From contig JAAVFL010000011.1 of the NCBI GenBank assembly GCA_014800795.1, positions 1 through 64,000 of the forward strand: a DNA stretch of 64,000 nucleotides, in the 5' to 3' direction. Position numbers and translations under genes: made by a program. How positions within the stretch are numbered: the first letter of the stretch is position 1; each line of letters begins with the position of its first letter. The DNA is from Bacteroidales bacterium (GTDB lineage Bacteria > Bacteroidota > Bacteroidia > Bacteroidales > Muribaculaceae). The notes under the pieces are model-generated. The model worked only from the letters and a program-made list of their open reading frames with translations. It had not been told where the DNA came from and ran no database searches. Shown here in pieces: positions 18,751-27,138 of the stretch.

Positions 18751-20394
18751 ATGAACAGATTTCCAATCCCAGTGATCAAACCGCTCATAATGCTGGCAAG
18801 TGTTAGTTTCTTAAATGCATCCCCGATGTATGGAGGATCTACAGTCGGTATCCCTCGCACAGACCTATCTCCACAGATGAAATTCACATTGAAAGGAGAT
18901 AATAAGGCCGTTCTTTTCACATCTTTGTGGGAAACTGATTTGAAGAATGCCGATGGATTTCAAGACGGTTGTTCAATGGCTGTGTCAGGAAATACACTGT
19001 ACTTATGTGTACGTCAGTATGATCCGATAGAGACAGGAGAAGATCAATCTCATATATTTATTCGTCGCTTCAATACTGATAATGGTGAAGAGCTCACATC
19101 TTGGATTATTGAATGTCCCGAACAGTATCGGATGCTACAGCGTTCCGGCAGTGGAGGGAATGCAGTGTACTCCCCTTCTAAATATGTGAATTTCTCGATC
19201 GCCAACGATAATTACGGAAATCTGCTATTACTCTCTCTGAACGCACATAATCAGAGTGTACACAAGGGGATACCGAATGTGACACTTATCCCTCTTTCCG
19301 ACGATGGCGAACTCGTTACCGAGCAGGCCGTGACATGTGAAACGGCAGAACTTGCCGACGACTGTTATAATACATCTTCTGGCAAAGACCTTTGTGCCCT
19401 TACACGTATTGACCGTATTACCGGTGATATCCAGTCGGGAAACTACTCTGTGGCATTTCTACCTTGTAGAACAGTCGGCCAGCCAATCGAGAATTTCATA
19501 TATGTTACAGCCGACGTAACGGCATCTGAATCCGGAGAGTTAACAGCGTCCATCAATACAATTCCGTATCAACGTGTCAATATGTCAACTATTGAATCTA
19601 TCCGTACTGATGAAATAAGGCGTCCGGAGATGCACGTTGTTGCAGATAATGACGATTATGCAGTTATCAGCATACGAGCGGATTATGACAATGATGGCAC
19701 CGGAGCTCCGATACTTATGAAGCGTAACAACAATCAGTTTGAATTCTCGGAAAAAGCATCCTTTGAAACTATGCCGGGCCTCCCGGAAGCACAAGGAAAG
19801 ATAGCTAAGAAATTCTATACTTTCAAACATGGGAATCATATTATGGCAGTATATCCATTGTGTATGGATACCGAAAATGGCTCCCAGTTTGCAATTACAG
19901 AATGGACTAATCCGTCAACATTCTCATCTCTCTCATCAAACATTGTAATGTTTCCAACGCTACCCTTCTCTTATCCAGAACAGATTGAACAGGACACTTA
20001 TCGCCAGTTAGCCATATCCCGTCCGGTTACCGTGGAAACAGATCCGGCCACATTCTCCCGCTCAGATAATAATGATGAACCCATAAGTGATGTATTTGTA
20101 TGTAGCCCCGGCAGTGGCATCGCGGCACTTCGCATTGCTCCAGCCCCTATAATCACTTCTATAAATGGAACATTTGATTCTGATACGAATGGAGTTTCAC
20201 TTAATCTGGATGGTAATATATTAAGAATCAATGGAGATAACGATCCCGCTGATTTTCTGGTAATCACAGATATTCAGGGACATGTGCTTTATAAGTCAAA
20301 GCCATGCTCAAATGAGTTATCTCTTGACCGTTTTGGTCGAGGTATGTACATTGCCAGCTATGGTTCGGCTCACCTGAAAGTTGTTGTTAAGTGA
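18751..20394 (+). CDS. Secreted protein with T9SS-like C-terminal domain
   Basis: 547 aa. N-terminal hydrophobic signal (about residues 8-26). The body is beta-rich with Asp/Asn-rich turns and no enzyme motif I know. The last ~75 residues (ITSINGTF...LNLDGNILRINGDND...VITDIQGHVLYKSK...GRGMYIASYGSAHLKVVVK) follow the pattern of a type IX secretion type A sorting domain: two short strands, a DxxGxxL turn, GMYI, and a final KVVVK strand. If so, it is exported by T9SS and cleaved at the surface; T9SS components are not in this window, so this is inference. Converges with the U32 gene 10 nt away. Confidence 0.7.
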   Translation: MNRFPIPVIKPLIMLASVSFLNASPMYGGSTVGIPRTDLSPQMKFTLKGDNKAVLFTSLWETDLKNADGFQDGCSMAVSGNTLYLCVRQYDPIETGEDQSHIFIRRFNTDNGEELTSWIIECPEQYRMLQRSGSGGNAVYSPSKYVNFSIANDNYGNLLLLSLNAHNQSVHKGIPNVTLIPLSDDGELVTEQAVTCETAELADDCYNTSSGKDLCALTRIDRITGDIQSGNYSVAFLPCRTVGQPIENFIYVTADVTASESGELTASINTIPYQRVNMSTIESIRTDEIRRPEMHVVADNDDYAVISIRADYDNDGTGAPILMKRNNNQFEFSEKASFETMPGLPEAQGKIAKKFYTFKHGNHIMAVYPLCMDTENGSQFAITEWTNPSTFSSLSSNIVMFPTLPFSYPEQIEQDTYRQLAISRPVTVETDPATFSRSDNNDEPISDVFVCSPGSGIAALRIAPAPIITSINGTFDSDTNGVSLNLDGNILRINGDNDPADFLVITDIQGHVLYKSKPCSNELSLDRFGRGMYIASYGSAHLKVVVK

Positions 20395-20404
20395 TTTAAT
20401 AGAA

Positions 20405-22273
20405 CTATCTGTCAAGTAGAACATTCATTCTACATTTTGAGCAATCAAACTCTAATCTGAATCGGTTCTTGCCAGATGTGATAAAAAGTTTATCCGGCAA
20501 TAATGCTCTACCGGAAGTTTTAAGACAGGCACCAAGTTCACGCCGCAAGCAATATCTTGTCTGCATGATACGAGGATCATAATTAATTCCGGTAAAATCA
20601 ACTTCCAAAGCTTCCGCACGACATTCTGCGGAAGCTTTTGTTTCATAGAATCTTTTGGCAAATGAATTGGACACGTTATCGTGCCTCGACAATCTTATCC
20701 TATTAGAATTTTCCTGACACTCATTTTTATTTATATTTCTGATATCCAAAGGATGACGCATGTTATATGCACCTTCAAGAGCAGACACGGCATCTCTTTT
20801 TAAATTGGTTAATACCGATAATGGAATAAAAAAAGCCCCGCAATAGTCAATTAAATTTCTCAATTCAAAAATGGTATCACCTAATTTTTTCAAGGTTCTT
20901 AAACGGCCATCTTCTTGTGGCGTTTTTGCAACTTGAAGTGGAGAAACTTCGCATGAGCTACTAACAGATATGCCATCCGTATCTACTGCATCCAGAATCA
21001 AAGTCTCACCACAGAGACGAAGATACATATCAACTTTAACCCGACGTTTAACCTTTGACATCTCTATTATATCATTCCATTCTTTATCAAAATTTCTGTA
21101 AAGAATGGTACCGGCAGATACTTTTAATGCTGCATTGGAATAGATGATATTTTTTTCTACACGATTTAATCGGAATCCGCAGAATTCTCCCATATCATTA
21201 AAATATCCAAGCCCATCACCATTATTCAAGCGTTTGATTAATCGAACTTTTAGACTACGTTCACCCATATCTTTTTCAACAGTTGCTACAGGCTGGCCAA
21301 TCCATTTCGGTGTATGGGATAAAAGGGTGTCCTTATCAGGAAGAGCTTCATTAAAAAAATAAGAAGTAAAGCCTCGATTAAAACTTTTAGTAACATCCGG
21401 GTTAAAATCAACTGATGCCGAACCTCTGGCACGCCTTTTGAAGCGGCCCTCTGACTTACATATAATGGCGTCCAGAGCTTGAGAGTAGGCGGCAACAACA
21501 TTTTTAACATATGCTTCGTCTTTAAGTCGTCCTTCTATCTTGAACGAAGTTATCCCTGCATCAAGCATATTTTCCAGATACTCAAGACGATTTAGATCTT
21601 TGAGAGATAAAAGATACCTTCCTGAGATCAATTTATTTCCTATCTCATCCTCAAGATCAAATTTATATCTGCATATTTGTGCGCACTCTCCCCTGTTGGC
21701 ACTTCGTCCTGTAAGTACATAGCTGGCCTGACAGTCGCCACTATAACTTACACACAAAGCACCATGGACAAAGGCCTCAAGTGGAATAGAAGTCGCATCA
21801 CGGAACTCTTTTATTTCCCTCGTCGAGAGCTCACGCGGTAATACCAACTGCGAAAAACCACATTTCTCCAGAAACCGGGCCTTATCGACAGTGCGTATGT
21901 CACATTGAGTGGATGCATGTAGGGCTATTGGAGGAAGATCCATCTCGAGTAATCCTAAATCTTGTACAATTAATGCATCTACCCCGATACGCCACAAATC
22001 CCATATTAAGTTCCGAACTTTTTCAAGTTCATTCTCATAAATAATTGTATTCACTGTAACGTATACACGTGCATTAAACTTGTGTGCGAATTCTACAGCT
22101 CGTTCAATATCTTCAATCGAATTAGACGCCATTTTTCGTGCCCCGAAATCAGATGCGCCCATATATACGGCATCAGCACCACTGTTTATTGCGATGATTG
22201 CAGTCGATAAATTTTTTGCAGGGGAAAGAAGCTCTATTATTTGGGGATGGACGGAATCCGTAATGAATGGCAT
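20405..22273 (-). CDS. U32 family peptidase / RlhA-like 23S rRNA hydroxylation protein
   Basis: 622 aa from MPFITDSVHPQIIELLSPAKN. The N-terminal ~290 residues carry U32 signatures: ELLSPAKN, VYMGASDFGAR, the segment LEAFVHGALCVSYSGDCQAS followed by RGECAQICR (metal-cluster cysteines), and SFKIEGRLKDEAYV. A C-terminal DUF3656-type region and a cysteine-rich end (CSKCRMNVLLDR) follow. The long form with DUF3656 corresponds to E. coli RlhA, needed for 5-hydroxycytidine in 23S rRNA, so a tRNA/rRNA hydroxylation role is more likely than proteolysis. A minus-strand -7 box TATCTTTG (22294-22301) lies just upstream. Fourteen extra upstream codons were rejected. Confidence 0.85.
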   Translation of the reverse strand: MPFITDSVHPQIIELLSPAKNLSTAIIAINSGADAVYMGASDFGARKMASNSIEDIERAVEFAHKFNARVYVTVNTIIYENELEKVRNLIWDLWRIGVDALIVQDLGLLEMDLPPIALHASTQCDIRTVDKARFLEKCGFSQLVLPRELSTREIKEFRDATSIPLEAFVHGALCVSYSGDCQASYVLTGRSANRGECAQICRYKFDLEDEIGNKLISGRYLLSLKDLNRLEYLENMLDAGITSFKIEGRLKDEAYVKNVVAAYSQALDAIICKSEGRFKRRARGSASVDFNPDVTKSFNRGFTSYFFNEALPDKDTLLSHTPKWIGQPVATVEKDMGERSLKVRLIKRLNNGDGLGYFNDMGEFCGFRLNRVEKNIIYSNAALKVSAGTILYRNFDKEWNDIIEMSKVKRRVKVDMYLRLCGETLILDAVDTDGISVSSSCEVSPLQVAKTPQEDGRLRTLKKLGDTIFELRNLIDYCGAFFIPLSVLTNLKRDAVSALEGAYNMRHPLDIRNINKNECQENSNRIRLSRHDNVSNSFAKRFYETKASAECRAEALEVDFTGINYDPRIMQTRYCLRRELGACLKTSGRALLPDKLFITSGKNRFRLEFDCSKCRMNVLLDR

Positions 22274-22325
22274 AATCTGAAAAATCTTTTCTGCAAAGAT
22301 AGTGCTTTTCGTCAAAACTTTTTGT

Positions 22326-22333
22326 TAATTTTG
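22326..22333 (+). promoter_or_regulatory. Candidate -7 box of pta-ackA
   Basis: TAATTTTG, about 58 nt before the pta ATG. The -33 element is not clear. It is divergent from the U32 promoter box at 22294-22301, so the two promoters nearly abut. Confidence 0.4.
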
Positions 22334-22390
22334 CATCAACTTCCCCCCTCTCCATGATCAACAATTTAATGACATAAACCGGATCACAGA

Positions 22391-23392
22391 ATGGAACTTT
22401 TTAAACGTCTGACACTCCGTGCGAAAGCTAACCGCCGACGCATAGTGCTCCCTGAGGGAACAGAAGAAAGGAACCTCATCGCCGCCGACAGAATTATTGC
22501 CGACGAACTGGCTGATATCATTCTGCTCGGCAACAGAGCAGAAGTGGAAGCCAAAGCAAAAGAACTTGATTTGAAACATATTTCCGGAGCCACGATAATC
22601 GACCCCAAAGATAACGGCAGTGTTGACCGCTATGCACCTCTTTTCTTTGAATTGCGCAAGAAAAAGGGCATCAGCATGGAGGATGCACGTAAATTCACCT
22701 CGGATGAATTATATTTCGGTTGTCTGATGGTAAAATCCGGAGATGCAGACGGACTTGTATCTGGAGCGATACATACTACGGGCGATGTTCTTCGCGCAGC
22801 ATTTCAGGTCATAAAGACAGCTCCAGGAATTACCACTGTATCCGGAGCTTTCATCATGTTGCTACCTGATGGATCCAAATACGGTACCGATGGACTTATG
22901 GTCTTTGCAGATTGTGCGGTCGTTCCTGATCCCGATGCAAGACAACTTGCAGAAATTGCAGTTTGCTCTGCAAAAACCGCCAAAGAGGTTGCCGGAATAA
23001 ATCCGAATGTGGCGCTATTATCATTTTCTACTAAAGGTAGCGCTCACCATGAACGCGTCGATAAAGTTATAGAAGCGACCCGCATCGCTCAGGAATTAGC
23101 TCCGGAAATACCTATCGATGGAGAACTTCAGACAGATGCCGCCATCGTACCGGTCGTAGCCGCTCTAAAAGCGCCTGGCAGTAGTGTGGCAGGCCACGCT
23201 AATGTTCTTATATTTCCCTCTCTTGAAGTCGGAAATATAGCTTACAAATTAGTTCAACGTATATCAGGAGCAGAAGCCGTAGGCCCGCTCCTTCAAGGTC
23301 TTGCTGCTCCGGTGAGCGATCTGTCTCGCGGGTGCGTGGCCGATGATATTTACAAGACTATTATAATGACAGCTAATCAGGCAATACATTAA
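22391..23392 (+). CDS. pta: Phosphate acetyltransferase (short form)
   Basis: Converts acetyl-CoA plus phosphate to acetyl phosphate. 333 aa: only the catalytic PTA/PTB domain, without the N-terminal DRTGG/regulatory part of E. coli Pta, as is normal for anaerobes. Signatures LPEGTEERN, MVKSGDADGLVSGA, and AGHANVLIFPSLEVGNIAYK are intact. ackA follows after 37 nt in one operon, giving the acetate/ATP fermentation branch. Confidence 0.96.
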   Translation: MELFKRLTLRAKANRRRIVLPEGTEERNLIAADRIIADELADIILLGNRAEVEAKAKELDLKHISGATIIDPKDNGSVDRYAPLFFELRKKKGISMEDARKFTSDELYFGCLMVKSGDADGLVSGAIHTTGDVLRAAFQVIKTAPGITTVSGAFIMLLPDGSKYGTDGLMVFADCAVVPDPDARQLAEIAVCSAKTAKEVAGINPNVALLSFSTKGSAHHERVDKVIEATRIAQELAPEIPIDGELQTDAAIVPVVAALKAPGSSVAGHANVLIFPSLEVGNIAYKLVQRISGAEAVGPLLQGLAAPVSDLSRGCVADDIYKTIIMTANQAIH

Positions 23393-23429
23393 TACAACCT
23401 GATAATTCTATATAAAAAACATTATATCA

Positions 23430-24638
23430 ATGAAAATACTGGTGCTTAACTGCGGAAGCAGTTCTGTTAAATACAAGCTGATTGATACCTCCGATGAGAG
23501 CGTTCTTGCTGAAGGAGGTGTAGAAAAAATAGGATTGAACGATGGATTCCTTAAATATAAGCTTGTTGATGGTAGCAAAGCCATTAAGGAATTAGGTCTT
23601 ATCGATCATAAGGGAGCTGTCAAGGCAGTTCTCGATATTCTCACTGATCCGGAGCTTGGCTGTATTAAATCATACAACGAAATTGATGCAGTCGGTCATC
23701 GTGTGGTTCATGGCGCTGAAAAATTCAGCAAAAGCGTTCTTCTGACAAAAGATGTTCTGGAACAGGTAAAAGCCTGTTATGATCTTGCTCCGCTTCATAA
23801 TCCCGCTAATGTCACAGGTATTGAGGCTGTAGAAGAAATTCTTCCGGGTGTAAAACAGGTTGGCGTTTTTGACACAGCTTTTCATCAGACAATGCCCGCA
23901 AAATCATACATGTATGCTCTTCCCTACCGCTTTTACAAAGAAGACGGAGTACGCCGTTATGGATTTCACGGTACAAGCCATAGATATGTCTCTACGAGAG
24001 TTTGCGAAATATTGAATGTCGATATCAAGACTCAAAAAATAATTACATGTCACATTGGGAACGGCGGCTCTATAACAGCTATTGTTGATGGTAAAAGTAT
24101 AGATACCTCCATGGGACTAACACCTACGGAGGGACTCATGATGGGAACACGCGTAGGAGATGTGGATCCCGGGGCGCTTACCTATATAATGAAAAAACAT
24201 AACATGTCGGTTGATGAACTTCAAAAAATCATCAACAAAGAGAGTGGAATGCTGGGAGTTAGCGAACTTTCTTCCGATATGCGCGAAATAGAGCAGGCAG
24301 ACAACGCAGGGAACGAGCGAGCTCGTCTCGGTCTTGATATGTACGTACAGCGTATTATCAAATACATCGGAGCCTATGCCGCAGAAATGGGTGGAGTCGA
24401 CATTATCGTATTTACCGGAGGCGTCGGTGAAAATCAGACCGGCCTCAGAGCGGAAGTATGCGCTCCTCTCAATTTCATCGGGGTGAAACTTGATCAGCAA
24501 CTGAACAGCATCACACGTGGAACGGAAACAGTTATTTCCGCTTCAGATTCCAAAGTAAAGGTCGTTGTCGTACCAACGGATGAGGAACTGATGATTGCAC
24601 GCGATACAGAAGCTATTGTAACAGGCAAACTTGTGTAA
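23430..24638 (+). CDS. ackA: Acetate kinase
   Basis: Makes ATP and acetate from acetyl phosphate. 402 aa, usual length. ASKHA-fold signatures: NCGSSSVKYKL (7-17), catalytic-region RRYGFHGTSHRYVS, MGLTPTEGLMMGTRVGDVDPG and FTGGVGENQ. Second gene of the pta-ackA operon. Confidence 0.97.
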   Translation: MKILVLNCGSSSVKYKLIDTSDESVLAEGGVEKIGLNDGFLKYKLVDGSKAIKELGLIDHKGAVKAVLDILTDPELGCIKSYNEIDAVGHRVVHGAEKFSKSVLLTKDVLEQVKACYDLAPLHNPANVTGIEAVEEILPGVKQVGVFDTAFHQTMPAKSYMYALPYRFYKEDGVRRYGFHGTSHRYVSTRVCEILNVDIKTQKIITCHIGNGGSITAIVDGKSIDTSMGLTPTEGLMMGTRVGDVDPGALTYIMKKHNMSVDELQKIINKESGMLGVSELSSDMREIEQADNAGNERARLGLDMYVQRIIKYIGAYAAEMGGVDIIVFTGGVGENQTGLRAEVCAPLNFIGVKLDQQLNSITRGTETVISASDSKVKVVVVPTDEELMIARDTEAIVTGKLV

Positions 24639-24722
24639 TCACAATCATATAATGCTATAACTTAAAACGTTATATATCTGAATTTTCAGCAGTGTCTTAT
24701 TCGATAAACTACTACATCATAG

Positions 24723-25604
24723 ATGCTTGACTTCATAACCTGGAATGCGAATCCGATTCTGATCGGTAGTCCCCTCACCATCCGTTGGTACGGACTTATG
24801 TTTGTCATAGGTTTTTATCTCGGATATCTGATAATGGCACGGATTTTCCGCCATGAAGGTGCCCCTGAAAAATGGTTGGGGACATTGCTTGTTTATGTAG
24901 TGGTTGCCACTATTGTAGGAGCTCGCCTCGGACATGTGTTCTTCTATGCATGGGATTATTATTCTGTTCACCCGGTGGAAATTCTCTATACATGGGAAGG
25001 AGGGCTTGCGAGCCATGGTGGAACCATTGGAATCATGATTGCCGTTATACTGTTTTCTATATTTGTTACAAAGCGAAGTCCTTTTTGGACATTTGATCGC
25101 CTCGTTATACCGATTGCTCTTGTTGGAGCACTTATCAGGATCGGAAATCTTATGAACCATGAGATTTATGGTCATCCGACCGATCTCCCATGGGGCTTCC
25201 GCTTTATAACTAATATTCATAATTGGATTAATGGCGCCCAACCGATCTACTCGCTACCCTCGCATCCAACACAGTTATACGAAGCAGCATGCTATCTCGC
25301 CCTTTTCGCACTCCTGATGTGGATGTACTGGAAACGTAATGCCGAGGAACGTCCCGGATTAATATTCGGAGTATTTTTCATTGTACTATTTACAAGCCGT
25401 TTCTTGATCGAATTCGTAAAAAATCCCCAGGAAGAGTTCGAAATTGGCATGATACTGAATCTGGGACAACTGCTGTCGATTCCGTTTATCCTTATGGGAG
25501 TGGCATTCGTAATATATGCATATTCTCGCCCACCGGTAAAACTGACATTCCCTGATAAATTTGCAGAACAACTGACTTCTGTGAATTCAACAAAAAAATC
25601 ATAG
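24723..25604 (+). CDS. lgt: Prolipoprotein diacylglyceryl transferase
   Basis: Inner-membrane enzyme that attaches diacylglycerol to the lipobox Cys of prolipoproteins, used by several lipoproteins in this window. 293 aa, about seven membrane segments. Recognised by RWYGLMFVIGFYLGY, GARLGHVFFY, GLASHGGTIG, the signature IRIGNLMNHEIYG, and HPTQLYEA. It ends at a perfect hairpin that overlaps the next promoter. Confidence 0.95.
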   Translation: MLDFITWNANPILIGSPLTIRWYGLMFVIGFYLGYLIMARIFRHEGAPEKWLGTLLVYVVVATIVGARLGHVFFYAWDYYSVHPVEILYTWEGGLASHGGTIGIMIAVILFSIFVTKRSPFWTFDRLVIPIALVGALIRIGNLMNHEIYGHPTDLPWGFRFITNIHNWINGAQPIYSLPSHPTQLYEAACYLALFALLMWMYWKRNAEERPGLIFGVFFIVLFTSRFLIEFVKNPQEEFEIGMILNLGQLLSIPFILMGVAFVIYAYSRPPVKLTFPDKFAEQLTSVNSTKKS

Positions 25605-25647
25605 ATTATATAGGCACCGCCAAGCCAACGCTAATTATAGTTAAAAT

Positions 25648-25680
25648 ACTCCTCGGGAATTGTATATTATCCCGAGGAGT
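25648..25680 (+). terminator. lgt terminator hairpin
   Basis: Perfect 11-bp stem (25648-25658 with 25670-25680) with an 11-nt loop, about 45 nt after the lgt stop. Followed by ATTAACTTTG, which doubles as the ssrA promoter. Confidence 0.75.
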
Positions 25681-25690
25681 ATTAACTTTG
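25660..25690 (+). promoter_or_regulatory. ssrA promoter embedded in the lgt terminator
   Basis: TTG (25660-25662, in the terminator loop), 20-nt spacer, TAACTTTG (25683-25690). Initiation would be near 25697, giving a ~23-nt 5' leader for processing before the mature tmRNA. Confidence 0.65.
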
Positions 25691-25719
25691 TAATACATAT
25701 CAGCATATGCTTCAAATAC

Positions 25720-26117
25720 GGGGATGACCGGTTTTGACAGCGCGTAGAGGTGGTGTGTAAGCATGCAGAGCAATGATGTCTACGCTCTTTAATCTGAGGC
25801 ATCGCAAGTTTAAATGGCGAAAATAATTACGCTCTTGCTGCCTGATCGAAGTACAGTAGATCACGCTTAATCTCCGCAACAGTTGCAGAGACAAGACATC
25901 GCCCGATTGTCCAGGTCCCTAGACTAATCGACAAGGCGGTGCAGGTAAATCGGGAATAGGAAACAGAGAGTCGCGCGAAGTTTCCGAAAGTTTATGCGAA
26001 TAAGGACGAAGTTGGTAGTCTTGAGCCTGCGGCGTCACGAAAATCAAGTCTAGACTAAGCATGTAGAAAGCTCATTAGTTCCGCGTTTGGACGGGAGTTC
26101 GAATCTCCCCATCTCCA
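25720..26117 (+). ncRNA. ssrA: tmRNA (transfer-messenger RNA)
   Basis: Rescues stalled ribosomes and tags the stalled peptide for degradation. The 5' end GGGGATG pairs (one G-U) with CATCTCC near the 3' end, forming the tRNA-like acceptor stem; GACCGGTTTTGACAGC after the 5' end and GTTCGAATCTCC (T-arm) before the 3' end are hallmark tmRNA sequences. The tag frame at 25816-25845 reads GENNYALAA followed by TGA, the tag type I recall for Bacteroidota, with GGC as resume codon. Pseudoknot-type pairing is visible around the middle. The CCA is not encoded after the discriminator A. Ends are inferred from pairing and may be off by 1-2 nt. Confidence 0.97.
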
Positions 26118-26195
26118 CTTGGCGGGTCGGACTTATCGCCTTTGGCGCTTTGCCTACGCAAAGAACTTCCGGACCACGCAAGACAAATTAAGACA

Positions 26196-26229
26196 AACCG
26201 CAGACTATCAATTAGTTCTGCGGTTTTTT
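26196..26229 (+). terminator. ssrA terminator
   Basis: Perfect 9-bp stem (26196-26204 with 26217-26225) whose right arm runs into TTTTTT, about 80 nt past the mature tmRNA end. Confidence 0.85.
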
Positions 26230-26388
26230 CGTGCCTAAAAATGCCGACTCAGGACCATCATCAGACAGAAAAAAGAAGTCACCCCGAAGACCGTGACCAG
26301 TCATAGCACATCAAGAGCAGATAGCCTGACTGGTCGACGATGTGGCGCGTTATATCAGTTTATACGCCGCTCAGTACACAATTTCTAG
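26230..26388. other. Non-coding scar after ssrA
   Basis: No open frame of note. It contains a 9-bp inverted repeat (26295-26303 with 26327-26335). It links the ssrA terminator to a truncated ferredoxin reading frame and is probably the remains of an insertion or deletion next to the tmRNA gene. No copy of the tmRNA 3' end, as would mark an element boundary, was found in the window. Confidence 0.4.
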
Positions 26389-26667
26389 CATGGTTCCGCA
26401 TTCCTTGTTGAGGCACGTGACCAATTCACCATCACAGACGACTGTGTTGGATGTGGCATATGCACACGTGTCTGTCCTTGTGGCAATTATACTATAGTGA
26501 CTGGACTTACACAGACGTCCGATGGCAGTGATCACTGCTTCGCCTGCGTGCAGAACTGTCCGCACAATGCTATTTCCCTCACCGCAGGCGAGGCGAATCC
26601 CCACGCCAGATACCGTAACAGCTATGTCACGCTCAGGGACATCATCAATGCCAACGACCAGCTATGA
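26389..26667 (+). pseudogene. C-terminal remnant of a dicluster ferredoxin / flavodoxin-ferredoxin protein
   Basis: A 92-codon open stretch bounded upstream by an in-frame TAG (26386-26388) and with no start codon before the first cluster motif. It encodes two 4Fe-4S motifs: DCVGCGICTRVCPCGNY and HCFACVQNCPHNAI, then RYRNSYVTLRDIINAND, which resembles the tail of EFR1-type proteins (a flavodoxin domain fused to a bacterial ferredoxin). The flavodoxin part is missing. The first cluster reads CPCG where CP followed by another residue is usual. Ends with TGA. Family call from motif pattern; no expression signal seen. Confidence 0.75.
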
Positions 26668-26713
26668 CAGAACCTGCTATTTTTTTACCTCATGAGATAA
26701 ACTATTAAAACTA

Positions 26714-26806
26714 TGGCACAGAAATCAGAACTCGAAAATACCGCCATTAAGTCGAAAAAATTAATCGAAATATCAACGGCATAGGATTGTTCGGCACAGC
26801 CTGATT
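26714..26806. other. Degenerate sequence between two redox-gene remnants
   Basis: A 23-codon plus-strand frame starting MAQKSELENTAIKSKK at 26714 ends at a TAG; in the next frame the text NRNINGIGLFGTA follows. Together this could be the broken start of a protein with a Tat-like leader, but it is too short to name. Confidence 0.25.
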
Positions 26807-27040
26807 ATCCGTAGGCGACTCCTGTAATCTCCATGATAGAGCGGATTCGCACGGTCAATTAGCGTATTCACCTGACCAATAATACCTAATAGTAAACAGG
26901 GTAGCCAGAACGACAACATCCGCATCGTATATCTTCCCTACTATTTCCGGCATATCATCTTTGGTGACACATTTACTTGTTTTAAAACAGCTAATGTATC
27001 CGATGCAGATCATGGCGTTTACACGGAACGACACAATCAT
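26807..27040 (-). pseudogene. Frameshifted flavodoxin-like NAD(P)H/FMN reductase fragment
   Basis: One minus-strand frame reads MICIGYISCFKTSKCV then DDMPEIVGKIYDADVVVLAT, the centre of iron-sulfur flavoprotein / NADPH-dependent FMN reductases (CIGCxxCxxxGKC...DDM...I..ADVVVxATP). Around 26866-26880 the frame breaks, and a shifted frame continues VNTLIDRANPLYHGDYRSRL, the normal next segment (GQxKxFIDRxxPLY). The N-terminal FMN-binding part is replaced by an inverted repeat. The fragment is clearly non-functional. Confidence 0.7.
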
Positions 27041-27066
27041 GCAGGCATGGATTGTGTCGTTCCGTG
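27022..27066. repeat. 17-bp perfect inverted repeat
   Basis: Arms 27022-27038 and 27050-27066 are perfectly complementary around an 11-nt centre that is itself nearly palindromic. No T tract follows on either strand, so it is a poor terminator. It lies where the flavodoxin remnant loses its N-terminus, suggesting the end of a lost element or a rearrangement joint. Confidence 0.7.
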
Positions 27067-27138
27067 AATATCGTATCAGTAATGCGTATTTGATATTTCT
27101 GCCTGAGCAGGTATGTCAGTGCGATATTTTTACAGCTT

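Noticed and set aside
20405..22273. Collagenase activity for the U32 protein
   Set aside because: The long DUF3656-containing form is linked to RNA hydroxylation; protease naming is historical.
25712..25894. 60-codon minus-strand frame
   Set aside because: Overlaps the tmRNA and is explained by it.
26118..27138. CRISPR-like or integron-like repeats after tmRNA
   Set aside because: No regularly spaced repeats; only isolated inverted repeats were found.
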